DNA of 64,000 nt from CAKZNE01 sp964485405 (GTDB taxonomy: Bacteria > Bacteroidota > Bacteroidia > Flavobacteriales > Schleiferiaceae): assembly GCA_964485405.1 (NCBI GenBank), contig CAZAJG010000004.1, forward strand, positions 62,001 through 126,000, read 5' to 3'. The translations under genes and the position numbers were made by a program. Under the pieces are notes generated by a model. The model was given only the letters and a program-made list of their open reading frames with translations, was not told where the DNA came from and did not search any database. Below are positions 25,520 to 34,819 of the stretch, piece by piece (positions within the stretch are counted from its first letter, which is position 1; the number at the start of each line of letters is the position of its first letter).

Positions 25520-26875
25520 ATGAGCAGCGACCCTATTTTTTGGCAATGGACCATACTGATCATTTTTGGAGTAGGCTTCTTCTTTTTAGCGCCCTACTCT
25601 AAAACCGTATCTTCATTCTACGCAGCTCAATCCAAAAAGGGGAAGCAACCTAATATGTTGTTGCTTACCTCCAGCTTAGTTATATCGTGGATTTTTGCCA
25701 AATCCATAACCAATGCGGCCAACTTAGGCTTGGCTTTTGGCTTGGTGGGTGGTGTAGCCTATGCGGTATATTATTTATCTTTTTTAGTTGCCGGAATTGT
25801 AATTTATCAACTCCGAGTAAAAGGAAAGTTTAAAAGCATTCACCACTTCTTAGAAAGTAAGTTTGGAAAAGTAGCCGTTCTCATTTTTTCCCTACTCATA
25901 GGTTTCCGATTGTTTAATGAGGTGTGGTCTAACACCATGGTTATCGGTAGTTATTTTGGCGATGCAGGCAGCAGCTCGTATTACCTATCCATCTTAGTTT
26001 TTACCTTCTTAACCTTAGCTTACACTTTAAAGGGTGGTTTAAGCAGCTCGCTTTTAACCGATCTTATTCAAATGCTCTTTTTTGGCTTACTACTCTTCCT
26101 CTTACTCCAACAAATAGCACCTGATAAGGACGGACAATGGGTAGATTTTGTTCACTCTGGTGAATGGACATTTAGTGGAGGACTCAACCTATTGTTTGCA
26201 GCATTGATTCAAATTTTCAGTTACCCTTTTCATGATCCTGTATTAACGGATAGAGGCTTTATCAGCGACCCAAAAACCACGCGGAAAAGCTTCATTCTCG
26301 CCTCTTTTATAGGTTTTGCTTGTATTACCCTATTTAGCTGGGTAGGTGTATTTGCCCAAAACAAAGGTTTAGAAGGACAAGCCGCGGTTGAAATAAGTAA
26401 AATGCTAGGCACAGGTGCTATGCTGGTGATGAATTTTATTATGATTACTTCTGCTGCATCCACTTTAGATTCTTCCTTTTCCTCTTTCTCCAAACTCATT
26501 GTGGTAGATCACAACCGTAACAAACCTACTATCAGTAAAGGAAGATGGGCTATGGTTGTAATTACCGTAATTGGAACCATACCGGTTTTTTTAAAGCCCG
26601 AAATACTCTCTGCTACCACCATAAGTGGCACCATGGTAGTGGGGTTAGCTCCTGTATTCTTACTTTGGAACAAAAGCACCTCCAACCTATCTTTCTTTTT
26701 ACCTGTAGGTTTTGGAATTTTAGTGGGAACACTTTTGGTAACTGGATATTTTCCAAAACAACTCATTTTTACCGAGGGGAAATACGCTCCTCTTTTGTGG
26801 GCCAACCTATGGGCATTGCCTCTATGTTTTCTTTTGCACCGTATACCAACATTACTAAACTATGGAAAGAAGTAA
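25520..26875 (+). CDS. Sodium:solute symporter family protein
   Basis: 451 residues with about 12-13 hydrophobic helices spread from residue 8 to 440. The family-like features are SSLVISWIFAKSITNAANLG in helix 2, TLAYTLKGGLSSSLLTDLIQM (the SSS 'GG..av..TD..Q' motif) and FIMITSAASTLDSSFSS (the conserved Ser/Thr-rich sodium-site helix). It moves a small solute with sodium across the inner membrane. It lies between SusD (6 bp) and a phosphoesterase-like gene that it overlaps by 14 bp, suggesting that all handle the same nutrient. Confidence 0.85.
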   Translation: MSSDPIFWQWTILIIFGVGFFFLAPYSKTVSSFYAAQSKKGKQPNMLLLTSSLVISWIFAKSITNAANLGLAFGLVGGVAYAVYYLSFLVAGIVIYQLRVKGKFKSIHHFLESKFGKVAVLIFSLLIGFRLFNEVWSNTMVIGSYFGDAGSSSYYLSILVFTFLTLAYTLKGGLSSSLLTDLIQMLFFGLLLFLLLQQIAPDKDGQWVDFVHSGEWTFSGGLNLLFAALIQIFSYPFHDPVLTDRGFISDPKTTRKSFILASFIGFACITLFSWVGVFAQNKGLEGQAAVEISKMLGTGAMLVMNFIMITSAASTLDSSFSSFSKLIVVDHNRNKPTISKGRWAMVVITVIGTIPVFLKPEILSATTISGTMVVGLAPVFLLWNKSTSNLSFFLPVGFGILVGTLLVTGYFPKQLIFTEGKYAPLLWANLWALPLCFLLHRIPTLLNYGKK

Positions 26876-27701
26876 AATCACGAAACACATCGATATAGCT
26901 GAGGGAAAGCTATTGGTTTTTGGGGGTGTTTATAGCAATCTACAAGCCTTAGAAAAAATGGAAGCCATAGCTCAAACTTTAGGAATTCCTGCTCATAGAA
27001 CCATCTGTACTGGAGATGTAGTGGGTTACTGCGCTCAACCCGAAGAAGTAGTGCAAAAAGTAAAAAGCTGGGGAATACATAGCATTGCCGGAAATGTAGA
27101 AATACAATTGCGGGAAGGAGAAGAAGATTGCGGTTGCGATTTTACAGACGGTAGCCGTTGCGATTCCTTCTCCAAGCAATGGTATCCATATGCCCAGCAA
27201 AAGCTGAGCGCATCTTCTATAAAGTGGATGGAAGATTTACCCGATTTTATCCAATTCGAGTTTGGCCGACATAAAATGTTAGTCGTTCATGGCTCCTACT
27301 TTCATACCAGTGAGTTTGTTTTTAAGTCAACGCCTTGGCTAAACAAAACGCTTAATTTTAATAAAAGTGAAACCGATGTGATCTTGGCTGGCCATTGTGG
27401 ATTACCCTTTAATGATTCGCAACAAGATAAGTTATGGCTTAACCCCGGTGTGATTGGTATGCCCGCAAACGATGGCACAACACGAGTTTGGTATATGCTA
27501 ATAGATCTTGATAAAGAAAGCAACCTATCCTTCTCGCACGAGCACTTCACTTACAACCATAAAAAAGCGGCTGATTTAATGCAGCAAAAAGGATTAACGC
27601 CAGAATATGCTAAAACCCTAAATACAGGTATTTGGGATAACTGCGAGATTTTGCCCCTAGAAGAGACCAAGGCTCAAGCAAAACCACTCCACTTTAACTA
27701 A
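26862..27701 (+). CDS. Metallophosphoesterase-like protein with altered metal site
   Basis: 279 residues with the calcineurin-like fold order, but key ligands differ. The usual GDxHGN is GGVYSN (Asp and His lost). TGDVVG keeps its Asp, GNVE keeps Asn, VVHGS keeps His, and GHTH is GHCG (last His lost). A Cys-rich insertion DCGC...SRC lies at about 87-104. It may bind fewer metals or a different metal, or may act by binding rather than hydrolysis. The start overlaps the symporter gene by 14 bp. I think the altered motif recurs in a subfamily, but I could not verify that. Confidence 0.75.
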   Translation: MERSKITKHIDIAEGKLLVFGGVYSNLQALEKMEAIAQTLGIPAHRTICTGDVVGYCAQPEEVVQKVKSWGIHSIAGNVEIQLREGEEDCGCDFTDGSRCDSFSKQWYPYAQQKLSASSIKWMEDLPDFIQFEFGRHKMLVVHGSYFHTSEFVFKSTPWLNKTLNFNKSETDVILAGHCGLPFNDSQQDKLWLNPGVIGMPANDGTTRVWYMLIDLDKESNLSFSHEHFTYNHKKAADLMQQKGLTPEYAKTLNTGIWDNCEILPLEETKAQAKPLHFN

Positions 27702-27719
27702 ACAATTGCGATTAGCGGC

Positions 27720-28643
27720 CTATTTCACCGCAAAGTTCACTTGAGTAATCAATTCTTTATCGTCTACCTCTCCAGGTATATTTTGATACACTTCAAAAGG
27801 AAAAATCTTTTTGTTCATTTTAAACTCTTTATTGCGCTGCATCATATACTGAGCGCTCCACGCATTTCCTAAATGTGCATATGGGCCTATGTGTTCTACT
27901 TGATGCACTTTGGTAGCTGGTATTTCTCCACTCACCATACCTTGAGGCAAATCAGAAGGAATACTTTTTACCTGTACACCAGCTAGGTATATGATTTTAT
28001 CTCTTACCATGTCCCACTTTTTATACATGGAAAAACCCATACCGTTTATCAGATCTTTATGATCATCCAAAAACGCCCATAGTTTGCCAAAATCAGCACC
28101 CATTTGAGTAGGCATTTTTCCTTTAGTAGTTGTGGCTTCAATACCTACATATAAACCTCCAGAAAATGCTATCTCTCCGTTAAAGTTCAAAGCAGAATGT
28201 ACTTTTCCATCTTCCGAATAATCTTTAAGCATATTAAGGCCTCTCTCATAATCCATTCCTACAAATGCTTCCATCATTTTTTTCATCCAGAACATAAAAA
28301 AAGGTAAGCTGCTATCCATTGTCCAGGTAACCAAAGTTTCATCACTTTCTGGTGTTAAGCTAAAAGACACTTTTGCTTTAGATTTCCAAGGCTTTAGAAA
28401 TACTAGATCGTATTGCACGGACTGATTTTCAACTTCACTCGTTATCTTCATATTTCCAGACCCTACGCGCTTTCCATTCCAATCGTAATACTTTGAATCC
28501 TCCGCCACATTTACCTCTACACCCGGCTCCATAATCAACCAAGGTGACCATGGCACCCAATGATTAAAATCGCTTATGATAGAATAGATTTTCTCTGCGG
28601 AAGCGTTCACTTTTACGGAACGTATAATTGACATTTGAGGCAT
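27720..28643 (-). CDS. SRPBCC plus GyrI-like two-domain protein
   Basis: 307 residues. The N-terminal part (about 1-145) is a polyketide-cyclase/START-like SRPBCC domain: RSVKVNASAEKIYSIISDFNHWVPWSPW is the classic opening. The C-terminal part (about 150-307) resembles the AraC effector-binding/GyrI-like fold (GEIPATKVHQVEHIGPYAHLGNAW). Such fusions are thought to bind small hydrophobic ligands. ATG 28643 or 28634 could be the start (MPQM). It is convergent with the phosphoesterase gene, 18 bp away. Confidence 0.85.
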   Translation of the reverse strand: MPQMSIIRSVKVNASAEKIYSIISDFNHWVPWSPWLIMEPGVEVNVAEDSKYYDWNGKRVGSGNMKITSEVENQSVQYDLVFLKPWKSKAKVSFSLTPESDETLVTWTMDSSLPFFMFWMKKMMEAFVGMDYERGLNMLKDYSEDGKVHSALNFNGEIAFSGGLYVGIEATTTKGKMPTQMGADFGKLWAFLDDHKDLINGMGFSMYKKWDMVRDKIIYLAGVQVKSIPSDLPQGMVSGEIPATKVHQVEHIGPYAHLGNAWSAQYMMQRNKEFKMNKKIFPFEVYQNIPGEVDDKELITQVNFAVK

Positions 28644-28858
28644 GAGTTATGTTTTTTTTGGTGGGCTGAATATACTGAATTTCGGTTCTAGAACCCAAAA
28701 TTATCAAAGAAAGAATCAGACACAAATATTCACAAACAACTGATTATCAAAAATTAAAACACTCTCTTTCACTCTGCCAGACCTTATGCTAAAACTATTA
28801 GTTAGATATATGTGTCGTAAATGAAAATACCTCTTTCCATCCGCTACTGAATAATTTA

Positions 28859-28866
28859 TACTTTCG
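28859..28866 (+). promoter_or_regulatory. Variant -7 promoter box of the metal-efflux module
   Basis: TACTTTCG (one mismatch to TAnnTTTG) ends 4 nt before the GTG at 28871. The same TTCG variant is seen before oxyR and the S1/P1 nuclease gene. Confidence 0.4.
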
Positions 28867-28870
28867 TAAA

Positions 28871-29194
28871 GTGAAGTTGTTATCATTCATAGGCGCCTTG
28901 TACATTTTACTCTTAACGGTAGTACCCTGTACAGATCATTCTCAACATCTACTTTCGAGCGATGATGAATTAGAACAGCACGACCATAGCCATGATCACG
29001 ATCACGATCCAAGTCACGATCCCGAAGATTGTTCTCCGCTTTGTGTTTGTCAATGCTGCCATATACACGTAACTCTATCCGAAGTAGCAGTAACTATTGA
29101 AGTAGATGATGTCTACGCAGATGCTTCTTCCGCTTACATTGATTTTATTCCCGACTCTCCCATTCAGAGGTTTTTAAAACCTCCTCGAGCTTAA
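28871..29194 (+). CDS. DUF6660-like His/Cys-rich protein
   Basis: 107 residues from a GTG. A signal-peptide-like start (KLLSFIGALYILLLTVVPC) is followed by a His/Asp run (HDHSHDHDHDPSHD) and a Cys-rich motif (CSPLCVCQCCHIH). This is the pattern of the short DUF6660-type proteins that precede czc/cus operons in Bacteroidota. It probably binds metal ions in the periplasm. The candidate promoter box lies so close that the mRNA may be nearly leaderless. It is 75 bp upstream of czcA. Confidence 0.7.
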   Translation: MKLLSFIGALYILLLTVVPCTDHSQHLLSSDDELEQHDHSHDHDHDPSHDPEDCSPLCVCQCCHIHVTLSEVAVTIEVDDVYADASSAYIDFIPDSPIQRFLKPPRA

Positions 29195-29259
29195 TTCAAC
29201 ATACTCTAAGAGATAGGTATGTCTTAACCTATCCTAAAAACATCAAAATGTTGAATTAA
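29191..29259 (+). promoter_or_regulatory. Nested inverted repeats upstream of czcA
   Basis: Outer perfect 12-bp arms TTAATTCAACAT (29191-29202) and ATGTTGAATTAA (29248-29259). They enclose an inner hairpin GATAGGT/ACCTATC (29212-29218 with 29227-29233). The outer arm begins on the DUF6660 stop codon and ends 10 nt before the czcA ATG. It looks like an RNA element or operator; function unknown. Confidence 0.65.
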
Positions 29260-29269
29260 AAATGAATTC

Positions 29270-32200
29270 ATGATTCAAAATATAATTGCTTTTTCCATCC
29301 GGAATAAGCTCATCATAATCTTGCTAATTTTGGCCTGGATAGCCGGTGGCGTATGGAGCACCACACGTATACCGCTTGATGCGGTACCTGATATTACCAA
29401 CAATCAAGTACAACTAATTACTCAAGTGCCAAGTCTAGGCACAGAAGATGTGGAACAGCTGGTTACCTACCCTATTGAATTGGCCATGGCCAATTTACCG
29501 GGAGTATTGGAACTGCGTTCTGTTTCTAGGTCTGGCTTATCCTTAGTTACCATTGTTTTTGAAGACGATATGGGAATATACCTTCCTCGGCAACTGGTAT
29601 CCGAAAAGTTGGTAGATGTAAAAGCAGAAATCCCTGCTTCCATAGGTGAGCCTTTTATGGGCCCTATTTCTACAGGTTTAGGGGAAATTTATCAGTATAC
29701 CTTAGAGGTTGATCCTAAATTCCATAAGCAATACACACCCGTAGATCTACGAGAAATCCAAGACTGGATTGTAAGGAGGCAGATGGCTATGGTACCTGGA
29801 GTTATTGAAGTAAATGCTTTTGGTGGAGGTGTTAAGCAATATGAAGTTGCGGTAAAGCCAGATGTTCTAAAATCAATGGGAATCACCATTGCAGATGTGT
29901 TCCGTGCCTTAAAAACAAATAATGAAAATTCCGGTGGGGCTTACATTGAAAAGGATCATCAAGCTCAATTTATTCGTGGCGAAGGGCTTGTTCGAAATAT
30001 ATCTGATGTAGAAAACATAGTAGTTAAAAACATAAATGGCCTCCCCATAACTATAAACCAGTTGGCCGAAGTAAGATTTGGAACGGATATCCGCTTTGGA
30101 GCTTTTACCACCAATGGTAAAGGAGAGGCTGTTGGCGGTATGATACTTATGATGAAAGGAGCTAATTCCAACCAAGTCATCACAGCGGTAAAAGAACGAG
30201 TAGAACAAATACAAAAGTCGCTACCCGATGGTGTACGTATAGTTCCGTTTTTAGATCGCAGTACACTCATTTCAAATACAACCACTACTGTAAGTACCAA
30301 TCTTTTAGAAGGTGCTTTGATTGTAATATTTGTTCTAGTGTTTTTATTGGGCAATTGGAGAGGCGGTCTCATTGTAGCCTCCACGATCCCCCTTTCGCTA
30401 TTGTTTGCTTTTATCTTAATGAATGCCTTTGGTGTATGGGCTAACCTCATGAGTTTGGGAGCCATTGACTTTGGAATCATCATTGACGGTGCCGTAATTA
30501 TTGTGGAAAGTACTGTCTTCCTGTTGCACACACACTTCCTTAAAAAAGACACCATCACCATTTCGAAGCAGAATAAAATCACTTTAAAAGCTTCTTCTAA
30601 AATGATGAACTCCGCCTTTTTTGGGCAACTCATTATCCTCATTGTTTTTATCCCAATATTGGCGCTTCAAGGAATTGAGGGTAAGATGTTTAAGCCGATG
30701 GCGCTTACCTTCATATTTGCCATGATCGGAGTAATGATCCTTTGCCTCACTTATGTGCCTATGATGTCGGCATGGTTATTAAAAGTTAAGAAAGATCAAA
30801 AACCTTCTTGGGGAGATCGTTTTGTAAAAGGGGTGGAAATCATTTATGGTAAGACGTTAAACCTTGTTTTAAAAAGATCTCTAACCGTAATCGGCATAGC
30901 TATAGCGCTACTCGTTGCGGCCATCTTTACCTTTTCAAAAATGGGTGGTGAGTTTATTCCTAAACTGGACGAGGGTGATATTGCCTTTCACGACATTCTT
31001 AAACCTGGGAGCTCTTTAAGCGAGAGTATTCGTGTAACAACAGCGGTGGAGAAAAAGATTAAAGACAATTTTCCAGAAGTAAAAAGTGTATTGAGCAGAA
31101 TTGGTGTAGCCGAAGTACCTACCGATCCTATGCCGATGGACGTAGCGGATTGTTTTATCATTTTAAAGCCGAAAAGTGAATGGATTCACACTAAAAACAA
31201 AGCGGAATTGGTGGAAATGATTAAAAGTAAAGTTCAAGAGATCCCAGGAGTTAGCTATGAGTTTACACAACCCATTGAGATGCGATTTAACGAACTTATA
31301 ACTGGGGTAAGGGAAGATATTGCCATTAAGCTATTTGGTGACGACCTGGAGGTTTTAGCTTCTAAAGCTGAAGAAATTGGGAGACTCATCAAAAATATAA
31401 AAGGTGTAGGCGATCTAAAAGTAGAATCTACAGAAGGTCTTCCCCAATTATCCATTCGGTACGATCGAAAAAAGATAGCACAATATGGATTGAATATTGA
31501 ATCCTTAAATATGCTGGTCAAGTCAGCTTTTGCAGGCGGTAAAGCAGGTTTGGTTTTTGAAGGCGAAAAACGTTTTGATCTGGTAGTGCGCTTAGATCAA
31601 GGCAAGAGAAGCAGTATAGAAGATCTCAAGAATCTTTATGTGGCTTTAGAAAACAATGCCCAAATTCCATTACACCAACTTGCGGCTATTCAATACGAAA
31701 GCGGCCCAATGCAAATCAGCAGAGAAAATACCAATCGTAGAACCTACGTGGGAGTTAATGTTAGAGGAAGAGATATTAAAACTTTGGTTTCTGAGATTCA
31801 ACAGACCTTAGAGCGTAAATTGGAACTACCCGCAGGCTATTACATTAGATACGGAGGTGCTTTTGAAAACTTAGAACGTGCCACCAGCAGATTGCAAGTG
31901 GTTGTGCCTATTGCATTAGGGTTAATATTTCTGCTCATTTTTCTCGCTTTGCGGTCCATCAAACAAACTTTAATGATATACATCGCTATACCCCTATCTG
32001 CCATTGGAGGCATCTTTTCTTTATGGATTAGAGATATGCCTTTTAGTATTTCTGCTGGTGTAGGTTTTATCGTACTATTTGGTATTGCTGTACTCAACGG
32101 ATTAGTACTTATTAGCGGCTGGAATGAGCTCAAAGAAGAAAGCGACCTTCCTTTATTGGAGCAGATTACACAAGGTGCCAAACGAAGAATACGCCCCATC

Positions 32201-33634
32201 CTGCTTACTGCCATTACGGATATACTGGGCTTTATGCCCATGGCTATTTCCTCCTCAGCAGGAGCAGAAGTACAAAGGCCTCTCGCTACCGTAGTTATTG
32301 GTGGGATGATTAGTGCTACTCTACTCACACTCTTTGTTTTACCCATTCTATATCGTTGGATGGAAAATAGAAAAGCACCCCTTAAAAGACCAAATAAAGG
32401 GCTCATTGCTTTATTGCTTTTAGGAATTTTTCTAACCGCAGCAAGCTCTACCCAAGCGCAAAACACAACACCTCTAAACACTTTGGAGCAGGTAATAGCT
32501 CTAGCACAGAAAAATAACGGAGGTATTAAGGCAGCACAGTTGAAAATTGAAGAGCAGCAAAGCCTTAAAAAAACAAGTTGGAACTTACCTAAAACCACTG
32601 TAGACGTACAATATGGTCAATACAACAGCTATGAAGATGACTTGGCCTTTAATGTAAACCAAAGCTTTGCCTTTCCTACAGTTTATGGGAAACAAAACCA
32701 ATTAGCAAAGGATAGGATAATGCTTGAAAAGCAAAACAAAGATGTTGCACTCAACAAACTAAAACTTCAAATTGGAGAAAGCTGGTATCGGCTTCATTTA
32801 CTCTTTGAAAAGCTCGATTTATTGCAGTATCAAGATTCGCTTTACCTCCATGTTTTAAAGGCAGCCGAGACCCGTTACGAAACAGGAGAATCTACTTTAC
32901 TGGAAAAATTGAGTGTTGAAACGCGTTGCCAAGAGCTTAAAAACAATATACAGGAGCTCCAAGCAGATATAAACATCGCCAAAAAGGGTTTGAACGTTTT
33001 AATAAACGATACTGTAGAGTGGAACTTTTCTCCCCTTTCAGATACCTCAATAGATAAGGTCTTTATCCTAGAAAAGGAGGCTATTGCACAAAATCCAAGC
33101 TTAAGCGTACAAAAGCAAAAAGCAGTTTTAGCCGTTTCCGAAAAAGGTTTACAAAAAGCAAAAATGCTTCCCGATCTATCCATTGGCTATTTCAATCAAT
33201 CTCTGATCGGCATACCACTCGAAAGTGGGTCTTTAGCCACATCTAGCGATCGGTTTGTAGGTGTACGGGCAGGAATCAAAGTGCCTCTCTTCTTTGGTTC
33301 TTACAGCAACAAAATTAAAGCAGCCTCTATCCATGCTCAGCAGATGCAAGCACAAGCGCAATACTATGAAAGCATTTTACAAAATGAATACGAACAACAA
33401 CGAATGGTTTTAGTCAAGCACCAGAATAGTTTAGATCGATACTCCGCAACCGCTCTTCCTCAAGCCGATATGCTTATAAAACATGCTGAAGTTGGTCTTC
33501 GAAATGAAGCCATCCATTATGAAGAGTACATCAAGGCTATTGACAGGGCCTTAGAAATAAAGAACAACCACTTGAAAAAAAAGAACAAAGTACAAATCGC
33601 CCAAATTCAACTTAGCTACTTAATGGGTAACTAA
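29270..33634 (+). CDS. czcA: CzcA-type heavy-metal RND pump fused to a CzcC/TolC channel
   Basis: 1454 residues. Residues 1-1040 are a complete HME-RND pump. Transmembrane helix 4 reads DFGIIIDGAVIIVES, the Asp-Asp-Glu pattern of divalent-cation (Zn/Co/Cd/Ni) pumps rather than the Cu/Ag CusA pattern. A second signal-peptide-like segment follows at about 1044-1063 (LIALLLLGIFLTAASSTQAQ). Then comes a TolC/CzcC outer-membrane channel domain (about 1065-1454). This pump-channel fusion is known in Bacteroidota. The adaptor gene is 12 bp downstream. Confidence 0.92.
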   Translation: MIQNIIAFSIRNKLIIILLILAWIAGGVWSTTRIPLDAVPDITNNQVQLITQVPSLGTEDVEQLVTYPIELAMANLPGVLELRSVSRSGLSLVTIVFEDDMGIYLPRQLVSEKLVDVKAEIPASIGEPFMGPISTGLGEIYQYTLEVDPKFHKQYTPVDLREIQDWIVRRQMAMVPGVIEVNAFGGGVKQYEVAVKPDVLKSMGITIADVFRALKTNNENSGGAYIEKDHQAQFIRGEGLVRNISDVENIVVKNINGLPITINQLAEVRFGTDIRFGAFTTNGKGEAVGGMILMMKGANSNQVITAVKERVEQIQKSLPDGVRIVPFLDRSTLISNTTTTVSTNLLEGALIVIFVLVFLLGNWRGGLIVASTIPLSLLFAFILMNAFGVWANLMSLGAIDFGIIIDGAVIIVESTVFLLHTHFLKKDTITISKQNKITLKASSKMMNSAFFGQLIILIVFIPILALQGIEGKMFKPMALTFIFAMIGVMILCLTYVPMMSAWLLKVKKDQKPSWGDRFVKGVEIIYGKTLNLVLKRSLTVIGIAIALLVAAIFTFSKMGGEFIPKLDEGDIAFHDILKPGSSLSESIRVTTAVEKKIKDNFPEVKSVLSRIGVAEVPTDPMPMDVADCFIILKPKSEWIHTKNKAELVEMIKSKVQEIPGVSYEFTQPIEMRFNELITGVREDIAIKLFGDDLEVLASKAEEIGRLIKNIKGVGDLKVESTEGLPQLSIRYDRKKIAQYGLNIESLNMLVKSAFAGGKAGLVFEGEKRFDLVVRLDQGKRSSIEDLKNLYVALENNAQIPLHQLAAIQYESGPMQISRENTNRRTYVGVNVRGRDIKTLVSEIQQTLERKLELPAGYYIRYGGAFENLERATSRLQVVVPIALGLIFLLIFLALRSIKQTLMIYIAIPLSAIGGIFSLWIRDMPFSISAGVGFIVLFGIAVLNGLVLISGWNELKEESDLPLLEQITQGAKRRIRPILLTAITDILGFMPMAISSSAGAEVQRPLATVVIGGMISATLLTLFVLPILYRWMENRKAPLKRPNKGLIALLLLGIFLTAASSTQAQNTTPLNTLEQVIALAQKNNGGIKAAQLKIEEQQSLKKTSWNLPKTTVDVQYGQYNSYEDDLAFNVNQSFAFPTVYGKQNQLAKDRIMLEKQNKDVALNKLKLQIGESWYRLHLLFEKLDLLQYQDSLYLHVLKAAETRYETGESTLLEKLSVETRCQELKNNIQELQADINIAKKGLNVLINDTVEWNFSPLSDTSIDKVFILEKEAIAQNPSLSVQKQKAVLAVSEKGLQKAKMLPDLSIGYFNQSLIGIPLESGSLATSSDRFVGVRAGIKVPLFFGSYSNKIKAASIHAQQMQAQAQYYESILQNEYEQQRMVLVKHQNSLDRYSATALPQADMLIKHAEVGLRNEAIHYEEYIKAIDRALEIKNNHLKKKNKVQIAQIQLSYLMGN

Positions 33635-33646
33635 AAACACCACATT

Positions 33647-34819
33647 ATGAAATATATCTATAAACTTTTATCACTAGTTTCCCTAAGTATACTGCTATCC
33701 TGCAGCCAGGAAACCACAAATCAAAGCGAAGAAAAGGAGCATGATCACGACCATCAATTGGAAGAGATGATCACCTTAACAGACGCTCAGGTACAATCGT
33801 TAAAGATTAAGATGGATACGATGCAAAAGCGAAATCTATCGAATTATGTTGAAACCAACGGTCAGCTGGAAGTGCCGCCACAAAACGAAGCCACAGTTAC
33901 CACCCTAATAGGAGCAAACATAAGCTCCATAAAGGTTATTGAAGGGGATAAAGTTAAACGCGGAGAAGTGCTTGCTTATTTAAAGCACCCTAACCTGATT
34001 GAGCTTCAAACCCAATACAGTAAGTCCTGGAATAATTGGAAGTTTCTTTCAAAAGAATACAATCGTCAAAAAAAGCTGTATGCTGAAAAAGTAAGCTCCG
34101 GGAAGGATTTTCAAAGAACCGAAGCAGAATACAATACCGCTATGGTTCAAGTAAAAGGCTTGGAAGCAAAACTTAAGCTTTTAGGACTAAATCCTGAGAA
34201 AATTCAAATGGGCGACTTGTTTGAACAAACCCCGCTTAAAAGTCCGATTGATGGTTATGTGAGACTGGTTGAAGTAAAAACAGGACAGTACGTAGATCCA
34301 CAAACAGAACTATTTGAAATTGTAAACATTGATCATGTACATGCTGATTTTATGGTCTTTGAAAAGGACATGCATAAAGTGAAAAAAGGTCAAAAGATTA
34401 GATTCTCTACAGAATCTATGGGTGATAATGAATTGGAAGCCGTTATCTACTCGGTGGGAAAAGCATTTGAAACCGAACCCAAAGCCATTCATTTACATGC
34501 CGAAATTGAAAACAAACAAGGATTGCTAATTCCTGGTGTTTATGTAAGAGGTAGAATACTCTTAGATGGTAAAGAGTCTTACGCACTGCCTCAGGACGCT
34601 ATTGTAATGGATAAAGGAATTCAATTGACGTTTGCTGCGCACAAACACGAGGGCAATTGGGAGTTTACACCTACGGAGCTAAAAACAGGAAAGAGAGATA
34701 ATGGATGGGTTGAAATCATATCTCCTTCCGAACAGCTTAAAAAGATAAAGATCATTCAAAATGGTGCTTACCAGCTTCTTGCGGAATGGAGAAAAGAAGA
34801 ATCCGAACATAGCCATTAA
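33647..34819 (+). CDS. czcB: CzcB-type periplasmic adaptor of the metal efflux pump
   Basis: 390 residues. The lipoprotein signal is LVSLSILLSC, followed by an acidic/His-rich stretch (EEKEHDHDHQLEE) that may bind metal. The membrane-fusion order is then barrel-sandwich half (ATVTTLIGANISSIKVIEGDKVKRGEVLAYL), helical hairpin (about 120-185), second half (LKSPIDGYVRLVEVKTGQYV) and beta-barrel domain. It links the inner-membrane pump with the channel domain. It completes the 28871-34819 module; no metal-sensing regulator is adjacent. Confidence 0.9.
   Translation: MKYIYKLLSLVSLSILLSCSQETTNQSEEKEHDHDHQLEEMITLTDAQVQSLKIKMDTMQKRNLSNYVETNGQLEVPPQNEATVTTLIGANISSIKVIEGDKVKRGEVLAYLKHPNLIELQTQYSKSWNNWKFLSKEYNRQKKLYAEKVSSGKDFQRTEAEYNTAMVQVKGLEAKLKLLGLNPEKIQMGDLFEQTPLKSPIDGYVRLVEVKTGQYVDPQTELFEIVNIDHVHADFMVFEKDMHKVKKGQKIRFSTESMGDNELEAVIYSVGKAFETEPKAIHLHAEIENKQGLLIPGVYVRGRILLDGKESYALPQDAIVMDKGIQLTFAAHKHEGNWEFTPTELKTGKRDNGWVEIISPSEQLKKIKIIQNGAYQLLAEWRKEESEHSH

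Noticed and set aside
29965..30642. 225-codon open frame opposite czcA
   Set aside because: It is antisense to a highly conserved pump sequence and has no family-like motifs; a shadow frame.
31840..32598. 252-codon open frame opposite the end of czcA
   Set aside because: Antisense to conserved helices and the TolC junction; low-complexity Arg/Ile/Ser composition typical of shadow frames.
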